Below, piece by piece: positions 58,116 through 64,000 of a stretch of 64,000 bases of DNA. Under the pieces are notes generated by a model. The model ran no database searches. It was not told the DNA's origin and saw only the letters and a program-made list of their open reading frames with translations. This stretch comes from Bog-756 sp963756515 (lineage in GTDB: Bacteria > Actinomycetota > Acidimicrobiia > Acidimicrobiales > RAAP-2). The position numbers and the translations under genes were made by a program. Every line of letters begins with the position of its first letter. Positions within the stretch are counted from its first letter, which is position 1. The stretch lies in contig CAVWNV010000012.1 in assembly GCA_963756515.1 (NCBI GenBank), positions 124,001 to 188,000 of the forward strand, written 5' to 3'.

Positions 58116-58931
58116 CTAGTGATAGGCCTCGGCGTCGGCCGGGAACGCCCCGGAGCGCACATCGGCGGCGTAGGCCGCCAGCGCCTCGGTGGCGACTGTG
58201 CCCAGCTCGGCATAGCGCCGGACGAACTTGGGGACGGACTGGTTGAACCCGAGCAGGTCGTGGAAGACCAGGACCTGGCCGTCACAGTGCGGACCGGCCC
58301 CGATGCCGATGGTGGGCACCTCGAGCGCCTCGGTGATCGCCGTGCCCACCCTGTCCGGGACCCCCTCCAGCACCACCGCGAAACATCCGGCCGCCACGAC
58401 GGCCTTGGCCCCGACGGCCAGGGCGTGGGCGGCGGCGTCGTCCCGGCCCTGGACCCGGTAGCCACCCATGGTGTTGACCGACTGGGGCGTCAGGCCCAGA
58501 TGGCCCATCACCGGGATCTCGGCCGACACCAGTGCCTCGATCATGACCACGCGGTTGGCTCCGCCCTCGAGCTTGACGGCCTGGGCCCCGGCGCGGATCA
58601 GGGTGGCGGCGTTGCGGACGGTGTCGACCGGGTCGAGGTGGTAGCTCATCCACGGCAGGTCGGCCACGATCAGCGGCTTCGGCTTGGCCCGGGCCACCGC
58701 CGCGGTGTGGTGCGCCATGTCCTCGATCGTGACCTGCAGCGTGTCCTCGTAGCCCAACACATTGTTGGCCACCGAGTCCCCCACCAGGATGAGGTCGACC
58801 CCGGCGGCGTCGGCGATACGCGCCCCGGGGGCGTCGTAGGCGGTGACCATGACCAGCGGGGGGTGTCCGTCCCTCCGCTTGTTGGCACGGACGGACGGGG
58901 CGGTCACCGGCACGGACCGGGTCTCTGGCAT
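58116..58931 (-). CDS. panB: 3-methyl-2-oxobutanoate hydroxymethyltransferase
   Basis: 271 aa from ATG 58931, with AGGAGG six bases ahead. Motifs: VMVTAYDAPGARIADAAGVD, LVGDSVANNVLGYEDTL, VKLEGG (metal and ketopantoate site), GHLGLTPQSVNTMGGYRVQG and IGIGAGPHCDGQVLVFHDLLG. It makes ketopantoate from 2-oxoisovalerate and methylene-THF, the first step of pantothenate and CoA synthesis. No panC or panD beside it. Confidence 0.96.
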   Translation of the reverse strand: MPETRSVPVTAPSVRANKRRDGHPPLVMVTAYDAPGARIADAAGVDLILVGDSVANNVLGYEDTLQVTIEDMAHHTAAVARAKPKPLIVADLPWMSYHLDPVDTVRNAATLIRAGAQAVKLEGGANRVVMIEALVSAEIPVMGHLGLTPQSVNTMGGYRVQGRDDAAAHALAVGAKAVVAAGCFAVVLEGVPDRVGTAITEALEVPTIGIGAGPHCDGQVLVFHDLLGFNQSVPKFVRRYAELGTVATEALAAYAADVRSGAFPADAEAYH

Positions 58932-59134
58932 GGGAATCCTCCTGATCGAACCGTCCAGCGCCCGGAGGCTGCCGGCGGTATGGGCGGTGACGGTCTCACC
59001 GCGGAGCACTGTGTTCCGGCTCCCAGCCTATCGGCCGATCGGCGCTCAGGCCGGCGCCGGCTCGGAACACTGTTTCGGTCGAGTGCGGGATCCTCGGATG
59101 AACAACCCGTCGACCGACGCCGTACAGTCTGGCC
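58932..59134. promoter_or_regulatory. Divergent promoter region between panB and an SDR gene
   Basis: It contains the inverted repeat GTGTTCCG (59011-59018) and CGGAACAC (59063-59070) arranged around the palindrome GCCGATCGGC near 59040. TACAGT (59123-59128) ends six bases before the SDR start and is a probable leaderless -10. The symmetric layout would suit a regulator acting on both genes. Confidence 0.4.
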
Positions 59135-59890
59135 ATGGCACCCACGCGCTTCACCGGACGCAACGCTCTCGTCACCGGCGCGGCATCGGGCATCGGCCGC
59201 GCCACCGCCATGCGTCTGGCCGCGGAGGGTGCCCACGTGATGGCCGTCGACGTCAACGGTGAGCTGTTGGACAAACTCGATGTGGACGCGGCGGGACTGG
59301 GCGGTTCCGTGACCACCCTGATGGGTGACGTCTCCACCGAGGAGGGGGTGATCGCCCTGGTCAACGCCTCCGTCGACCGGCTCGGCTCGCTCGACGTGGT
59401 CGTGAACGTGGCCGGCGTGCTGTCGTTCTCCCACACCCACGAGGTCTCCATCGACGAGTGGAACCGCCTGATCGCAATCAACCTGACCGGGACCTTCCTG
59501 GTCTGTCGGGAGTCCCTCCCCCATCTGCTGGCCAGCCGCGGCAACATCGTCAACCTGGCGTCGACGGCCGCTCACAAGGGTCAGCCCTGGGCCACGGCCT
59601 ACGTGGCCTCCAAGGGCGGCGTGCTGGCCCTGACCAGGGCCCTGGCCGTCGAGTACGCGGCCCAGGGGCTGCGGGCCAACAGCATCAGCCCCGGCGCCAT
59701 CGACACTCCCATCACCGGTGCCTTCCACCTACCGGAAGGGGCTGACATCAAGCTCCTCGGCCGGGTGACCCCCCTAGGGCCGTTCGGGACACCAGAAGGC
59801 ATCGCCTCGGCCATCGCCTACGTGGCCTCGGACGAGGCCTCCCACATGAACGGGGCCGATCTGCTCATCGACGGTGCCACGCTGGCCTGA
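59135..59890 (+). CDS. Short-chain dehydrogenase/reductase
   Basis: 251 aa classical SDR: cofactor motif TGAASGIGRATAMRL with Asp in AVDVN (NAD preference), NVAGVLSF, catalytic Ser in NLASTAAHKG and Y-K in AYVASKGGVLALTRA, then SPGAIDTPI. It reduces or oxidises a hydroxyl/keto group; substrate unknown. Leaderless-looking start. Converges with the SnoaL-like gene. Confidence 0.92.
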   Translation: MAPTRFTGRNALVTGAASGIGRATAMRLAAEGAHVMAVDVNGELLDKLDVDAAGLGGSVTTLMGDVSTEEGVIALVNASVDRLGSLDVVVNVAGVLSFSHTHEVSIDEWNRLIAINLTGTFLVCRESLPHLLASRGNIVNLASTAAHKGQPWATAYVASKGGVLALTRALAVEYAAQGLRANSISPGAIDTPITGAFHLPEGADIKLLGRVTPLGPFGTPEGIASAIAYVASDEASHMNGADLLIDGATLA

Positions 59891-59926
59891 GGAGCGCGGC
59901 GGGGCGCCGCGGGCCGACCGGTACCC

Positions 59927-60418
59927 CTAGCTCAGGGTGGAGCGCCCGTCGGTGGCCCACCAGTCGGCCGTCAGCTTCAGACCGGCGACGGACGCCCTGG
60001 GCATCAGCTCCTCGTACGAACGCTTGTAGCCGGTGTGGGCGATGAGCCACTCCCCGTCCACCTTGACGTACCGGTCGGTGTAGAACGCGGCCCCCTGCAC
60101 GTTGATCCCGAGGTCGGTGAGGATGACCACGTCCTCCAGGGCCCACACCCCGATGGCCTCGTCCGGGCCGATCAGGTCGATCTCGGGATGATGGCAACGG
60201 TGGCTGCTCAGCATGGTGGTGGCCCCCATGGACGAGCGCAGGAACTCCATGATGGCGTCCCGACCCTCGAACTCGTAGAGGCCGCCGCCGTAGCGGGCCG
60301 TTGCCTCCGGGACGAAGCAGGTCTCGATGTCGTCCCAGAGCTTCTGGTCGAGGCACCGCAGGTACTTGTACTTGAGTCGCTTGATCAACTCGATCTCGAC
60401 GAGGTCGTCAGGGGTCAT
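59927..60418 (-). CDS. SnoaL/NTF2-like protein (BaiE-type dehydratase-like)
   Basis: 163 aa from ATG 60418 with AAGGAG ahead. The start IELIKRLKYKYLRCLDQKLW, the segment FVPEATARYGGGLYEFEGRDAIMEFL and SHRCHHPEIDLIGPDEAIG follow the SnoaL_4 subgroup that includes the bile-acid 7-alpha-dehydratase BaiE. The paired His would be catalytic. It is the last gene of a run SDR, DapB-like, SnoaL-like on the minus strand, suggesting steroid or terpenoid chemistry, as inference. Confidence 0.78.
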   Translation of the reverse strand: MTPDDLVEIELIKRLKYKYLRCLDQKLWDDIETCFVPEATARYGGGLYEFEGRDAIMEFLRSSMGATTMLSSHRCHHPEIDLIGPDEAIGVWALEDVVILTDLGINVQGAAFYTDRYVKVDGEWLIAHTGYKRSYEELMPRASVAGLKLTADWWATDGRSTLS

Positions 60419-60449
60419 GGTCACTCCTTCGGCACGTGGACGGTGCCGA

Positions 60450-61529
60450 CTAGCGGATGGTGCCGAATCCGGGGATGAGGGGAAGGTCGAGGGCGGTGAC
60501 CCAGCCGGGGGGGAGGTCGTTGACGGCGGGTACGGCGTTGAGGGCCCGCAGTCCGGTGGCCAGGCAGCCGGCGGCGGCGGCGTCCCGACCACTCCCGTCC
60601 GAGAAGCGGAAGGCCGTCTCCTGGGTGATCGACGGCGAGCCGTCGATCACCACCCGGTAGACGTCGTTCTGGTTGCCCCGGGGCCAATCGGGAGCGGCCT
60701 TCTGGCCCACCCGGTTGATGTGCTCCAGGCAGATGCGGGGCTCCCCGCCGTAGATGCCGTTGACGGTGAACCGGATGGCGGCCACCTGGCCCGGTTCGAT
60801 CACCCCCTTGGCCGTGGTGATCCGCTCCTCGGTGACCCACTTCTCCCACGTGGACGTGATCTCATCCAGCTCGATGCCCACCGCGTGCGCCATCATCGGA
60901 ACCGTGGCACCCCACGACATGACCAGGATGTCGGTGTGCTCGAGCAGCGGCACGTACTCGGGTGGGCGGCCGATGCCCATCTCGTCCTCGTAGTCGCCCT
61001 CGTAGTTGATGTAGTCGAGGATCTCGAGGGCCCGGACCTGGCGGACCTCCCCGCACAGTCCCATGAGGGTCATGGGGAAGAGGTCGTTGGCGAAACCGGG
61101 GTCGATCCCGGTGGTGAAGCACGACGAGCGGCCGGCCTCACACGCCTCGGTGATGGGGTCGACCCAGCTCGGAGGGTTGAGGGACATGGCCGGCCACACC
61201 CACGGTGTCATGGCCGTCGAGCAGACATCGACGCCGGCCCGGAGGAAGGCGCCGATATCCCGGATGTTCTCATTGGCGTGCGCCGCGGTGGGTCCGAAAT
61301 GGACCAGTGCGTCGGGCTGGAGGGCCACCAGTTCGTCGAGGTCGTCGGTGGCGGCGACCCCTACCGTCCCGATGCCGCAGAGCTCGCCGGCGTCCTTCCC
61401 CACCTTGTCGGGGTTGCGCACCCCCACGCCGACCAGGTCGAAGGCCGGATGGCGGACGACTTCGGGGATGACCATGCGGCCGACGAAGCCGGTACCCCAC
61501 ACGACGACTCGCTTGCGTCGGCCGCTCAC
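60450..61529 (-). CDS. NAD(P)-dependent dihydrodipicolinate-reductase-like oxidoreductase
   Basis: 359 aa from a GTG overlapping the SDR stop (GTGA). The N-terminal Rossmann motif VVVWGTGFVGRMVIPEVV and the domain order resemble DapB, but the protein is about 100 residues longer and lacks the DapB HH-K lysine-pathway motif; it matches the actinobacterial dihydrodipicolinate reductase-like group found in catabolic clusters. Segments TTGIDPGFANDLFPM and ILDYINYEGDYEDEMGIG are typical. Substrate unknown; not a lysine-biosynthesis gene. Confidence 0.8.
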   Translation of the reverse strand: MSGRRKRVVVWGTGFVGRMVIPEVVRHPAFDLVGVGVRNPDKVGKDAGELCGIGTVGVAATDDLDELVALQPDALVHFGPTAAHANENIRDIGAFLRAGVDVCSTAMTPWVWPAMSLNPPSWVDPITEACEAGRSSCFTTGIDPGFANDLFPMTLMGLCGEVRQVRALEILDYINYEGDYEDEMGIGRPPEYVPLLEHTDILVMSWGATVPMMAHAVGIELDEITSTWEKWVTEERITTAKGVIEPGQVAAIRFTVNGIYGGEPRICLEHINRVGQKAAPDWPRGNQNDVYRVVIDGSPSITQETAFRFSDGSGRDAAAAGCLATGLRALNAVPAVNDLPPGWVTALDLPLIPGFGTIR

Positions 61530-62305
61530 CGCATCATCTCCCCCGAGTTGACCATCAGATGCTGCCCGGTGACCGCCTTGGCATAGTCGGAGGCGAAGAA
61601 CACGGCCACATCGGCCACCTCGCCATCCTCGGTCATCCGGCGCAGCGGGAACTTGCCCGCGATGCCCTCGAGCACCTCTTCGGCGCTGATCCCCTGGTTG
61701 GCCGCCGTGCCGTTCACATACATCTCCACGTTGGGCCCCCACATCCACGAGGGGACCACCATGTTGCACCGGATGTTGTCGGCGCCGAGCTCGTCGGCCA
61801 GGTAGTACATGGCCGACAGCAGTGCGCCCTTGGAGGCCGCGTACCCGCTCTGGGGCAGTGCCGGCTGGAACATGGACTGGGAGCCGATGAACACCACCGA
61901 TCCCCCTCCTCCGGCCTTCATGGCGGTGGCCACCGGTCGGAGCACGGTGAGAGCGCCGAGCACGTTGGTTTCGAACGCCTTGCGCCACGAGTCGAACCGG
62001 AGGTCGTAGAGACCTCCCCATACGTTCTCATAGGCCGCCACCTGTATGAGTGCGTCGACCGCGCCGAACCGGTCGAGGGCGTGGTGCACGAGAGCCTCGC
62101 ACGAGTCGGCCTCGGTGATGTCGGTGACGTGCGTGGTCACGTGGTCCCCGGTCGGGTCGAGTTCGGCCGCGGTCCTCTCCAGGGTGTCGGCGGTGCGGGC
62201 GGCCAGGACCACGTTGGCACCGTCACGCCGCGCACTGGCTGCGCACTCACGACCGAGGCCCCCACCCACACCGGTCACGACGACGGTCTTCCCGTTGAGG
62301 ATCAT
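61526..62305 (-). CDS. Short-chain dehydrogenase/reductase
   Basis: 259 aa. Glycine motif VTGVGGGLGRECAASA, catalytic Ser in FIGSQSMFQP and Y-K in SGYAASKGALLSAMYY. The Asn-Ala-Gly motif is replaced by QVAAY, a variation seen in some catabolic SDRs. It heads the three-gene run with the DapB-like and SnoaL-like proteins, the first two coupled by GTGA. Confidence 0.9.
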   Translation of the reverse strand: MILNGKTVVVTGVGGGLGRECAASARRDGANVVLAARTADTLERTAAELDPTGDHVTTHVTDITEADSCEALVHHALDRFGAVDALIQVAAYENVWGGLYDLRFDSWRKAFETNVLGALTVLRPVATAMKAGGGGSVVFIGSQSMFQPALPQSGYAASKGALLSAMYYLADELGADNIRCNMVVPSWMWGPNVEMYVNGTAANQGISAEEVLEGIAGKFPLRRMTEDGEVADVAVFFASDYAKAVTGQHLMVNSGEMMR

Positions 62306-62383
62306 CCCTCTCTTCTAGACCATTTTCCGATGGAACGCGTTCCAGTTGTCGGGCCCGGCCAGCCGTTGTCGGACCGGGTTGCC

Positions 62384-62827
62384 CTACAGACTGGCCCGAC
62401 CCCGGAGCGGCTTTCGGGCCACCGCCTCCACACCGGCGCCGGCCGGGTACATGCGGGACAGGTGGTTCCACGAGCACTCGGGGCAGACCTCGATCACGTA
62501 GCAGACCACCGGCTCCTTGCGGCGCCAGTACCGGCCGAGCTCGGCCTGGGTGGACACGCACCGACCCCCCGGGGGGAGTCGCGAGCCGAAGACGAACGTC
62601 ACGTCGACCAGGTCGGCCGCCTCGCAGATCGGGCACTGCTCGCCGTTGGGGCGGCCCAGATTGCGAGCGGCCCGGAGCAACTCGGGATGGGCGTCGCATA
62701 CGTCGAGGCGGGACAGCCGGCCCTTGCGGTACTCGCGGACGATGGCGTTGCGGGCGAGCAGGTACTCGACCTGTCCCCCGGAGGGGGATGTCTGCACTCC
62801 GTCGAGCGATCCGGGTCGAAAGCCCAC
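62384..62827 (-). CDS. DUF5318 family protein
   Basis: 147 aa from GTG 62827. The family signature is clear: VEYLLARNAIVREYRKGRL, DVCDAHPELLRAARNLG, two Cys pairs (CPIC and CPEC) of a likely zinc ribbon, and the closing CYVIEVCPECSWNHL. TACCCT ends 7 bases before the start, so it is probably leaderless. In actinobacteria this gene usually neighbours padR and ino1, as here. Function unknown. Confidence 0.85.
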   Translation of the reverse strand: MGFRPGSLDGVQTSPSGGQVEYLLARNAIVREYRKGRLSRLDVCDAHPELLRAARNLGRPNGEQCPICEAADLVDVTFVFGSRLPPGGRCVSTQAELGRYWRRKEPVVCYVIEVCPECSWNHLSRMYPAGAGVEAVARKPLRGRASL

Positions 62828-62905
62828 CGGAGCAAGGGTAACCCCTCGGGAAGCCGGGGGCACCGGTGGCGGGGATGGCGGCCGGCAGCTGGTCGGGGCA
62901 ATGTA

Positions 62906-62934
62906 TTGCATTGATATATCGAAGTGATATATCG
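62906..62934 (+). promoter_or_regulatory. padR promoter with twin TGATATATCG operators
   Basis: TGATATATCG occurs at 62912-62921 and 62925-62934, 13 bases apart, each containing the perfect palindrome GATATATC. TTGCAT (62906-62911) and TATATC (62928-62933) form a promoter with a 16-base spacer, so the repeats cover it. Autorepression by the PadR protein encoded downstream is the simplest reading. Confidence 0.6.
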
Positions 62935-63009
62935 TTCGAGCGTGGAAATCGCGATCACGGCCGGCCTGCACCACCGGATACCCGGCCCGACGTCGGGTCG
63001 GGCCCACTG

Positions 63010-63681
63010 ATGCTCGACCTGGCCATCCTCGGTCTGCTGCACGAGCAGGAGCTCCACGGCTACGAGATCCGACGCCGACTGCGGGACGAGCTCGGACTCT
63101 TCGCCAACATCTCCTTCGGATCGCTGTACCCGGCCCTGTCCCGGCTCGAGAAGGCCGGCGCCGTCACCGTCATCGAGTCGACGGCCGGACCGGTCGGCCA
63201 CCTCCCTTCCACCGGCTCGCTCAGCGGCGAGCGGGCCGGACTGCGGGCCCGGCGGGCCGGTACCACCCGCGGCTCCAAGCGCTCACGCAAGGTGTACCGG
63301 ATCACCGACCACGGGCGAGCGCTCTTCGAGCAGCTCCTCGACGCCGACGAGCCGGCCGGAACCGACGACGCCCGCAGTTTCGGGCTCCGCCTGGCCTTCG
63401 CCCGCTACCTGGCGCCCCAGGCCCGCCTGGCCCTCCTCGAGCGCCGGCGGTCACAGCTGACCCGCCGGCTGGCCACCGACCGGTTGCGGGCCGCGGGGGA
63501 GAGCCTCGACGTCTACACCCGCTCCCTGGTGGAGCACAGCACCGAGGCCACCGAGCACGATCTCGCCTGGTTGGACCGCCTCATCGACTTCGAACGACAG
63601 AAGCAGGCAGCACCCCGCCCAGAACCTCGCGACCCCCGAGACGGGGACGCCGTCGCAACAACGAAGGGAACCAGTCCATGA
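63010..63681 (+). CDS. PadR-family transcriptional regulator
   Basis: 223 aa from ATG 63010. The winged helix is typical (LDLAILGLLHEQELHGYEI, FANISFGSLYPALSRLEKAG, KVYRITDHGRALFEQLL). Between the wing strands there is an Arg/Gly/Ser-rich insert of about 40 residues. The C-terminal dimer helices follow. In actinobacteria this regulator precedes ino1 and controls inositol synthesis; here it overlaps ino1 by ATGA. Confidence 0.92.
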   Translation: MLDLAILGLLHEQELHGYEIRRRLRDELGLFANISFGSLYPALSRLEKAGAVTVIESTAGPVGHLPSTGSLSGERAGLRARRAGTTRGSKRSRKVYRITDHGRALFEQLLDADEPAGTDDARSFGLRLAFARYLAPQARLALLERRRSQLTRRLATDRLRAAGESLDVYTRSLVEHSTEATEHDLAWLDRLIDFERQKQAAPRPEPRDPRDGDAVATTKGTSP

Positions 63682-64000
63682 GCACCATCCGAGTCGCCAT
63701 CGCCGGAGTCGGGAACTGCGCCAGCTCCCTCGTCCAGGGTGTCGAGTACTACCGAGGAGCAGATCCGACCGAAACCGTCCCCGGGCTCATGCACGTGGTG
63801 CTCGGCGGCTACCACGTCGGGGATCTGGAGTTCGTGGCGGCCTTCGACGCCGACGCGGCCAAGGTCGGCACCGACCTGGGCAAGGCCATCTTCGCCGGTC
63901 AGAACAACACCATCCGCTTCGCCGGCGTCGGCGAGATCGGGGTCACCGTGCAGCGGGGGCCCACCCTCGACGGGTTCGGCAAGTACTACCGCGAGACCGT
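63678..64000 (+). CDS. ino1: Myo-inositol-3-phosphate synthase, N-terminal part (partial)
   Basis: The first 107 residues are in the window. The NAD-binding start STIRVAIAGVGNCASSLVQG and GGYHVGDLEFVAAFDADAAKVG match the actinobacterial/archaeal-type enzyme. It converts glucose-6-phosphate to inositol-3-phosphate for mycothiol and phosphatidylinositol. GAAGGGAA precedes the ATG, and the padR stop overlaps it. The gene continues beyond 64000. Confidence 0.95.
   Translation, partial: MSTIRVAIAGVGNCASSLVQGVEYYRGADPTETVPGLMHVVLGGYHVGDLEFVAAFDADAAKVGTDLGKAIFAGQNNTIRFAGVGEIGVTVQRGPTLDGFGKYYRET

Noticed and set aside
60450..61529. dapB of lysine biosynthesis
   Set aside because: Too long, lacks the DapB substrate motif and lies in a catabolic-looking run.
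1..64000. tRNA, rRNA, insertion sequences, prophage or attachment sites
   Set aside because: No tRNA arms, rRNA segments, transposase or integrase motifs, or terminal repeats were recognised by eye.

Overview
The window is high-GC DNA with densely packed genes. Four-base start/stop overlaps (GTGA or ATGA) are common, and so are leaderless-looking promoters. The gene content points to an actinobacterium, most likely Acidimicrobiia or a relative. The pointers are several luciferase-like (F420/FMN) oxidoreductases, a mycofactocin-type short-chain dehydrogenase, a DUF5318 protein, an Rpf-like muralytic enzyme with GYW-LV-DGG-F-FG repeats, and the order ino1-padR-DUF5318 close to rpsF-ssb-rpsR-rplI-dnaB. 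The class assignment is an inference from content; no rRNA gene lies in the window.

Layout. 1-11.7 kb is a catabolic or secondary-metabolism region: a thiolase end, two luciferase-like oxidoreductases, a START-domain protein, two amidohydrolases, a sulfotransferase coupled to two tandem paralogues of unknown function, a HAD phosphatase, a frameshifted class II aldolase and a zinc dehydrogenase. 11.7-16.5 kb holds a family 4 glycosidase, cutA and the tldD/pmbA pair. 16.5-18.3 kb holds a long, strongly structured leader followed by an exported Rpf-like enzyme. 18.3-26.6 kb has a uracil-DNA glycosylase-like gene, a dehydrogenase-VOC-luciferase operon, an orphan ABC solute-binding protein, an acyl-CoA synthetase and an HtrA protease. 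26.6-34.7 kb has a small membrane protein, a broken sulfotransferase fragment, an arylsulfatase, a mycofactocin-coupled dehydrogenase, a divergent PaaX regulator/desaturase pair and pgi.

34.7-44.0 kb is a phosphate-response block. Two OmpR-type response regulators flank a fluoride riboswitch and twin crcB genes; next come pstB-pstA-pstC-pstS on the other strand and a two-RCK potassium channel. Three promoters here (both regulators and pstS) carry 11-bp-phased GTTCACC repeats that end at the same distance from a TA--GT -10 box, so they look like one PHO regulon.

44.2-54.5 kb holds lon, hydrolases, another luciferase-like oxidoreductase, a CoA-transferase, an endonuclease/phosphatase-family protein, a dienelactone hydrolase preceded by a GGGGC repeat, a methyltransferase and a Nudix protein. 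54.5-64 kb holds the dnaB-rplI-rpsR-ssb-rpsF core block (rpsR has an unusual long tail), panB, a small dehydrogenase/SnoaL cluster, DUF5318, a PadR regulator and the start of ino1.

The observations I consider most worth following are the shared PHO promoter architecture with an atypical receiver domain, the structured leader upstream of the Rpf gene, the RGG/acidic tail on ribosomal protein S18, and the coupled tandem-paralogue/sulfotransferase operon.
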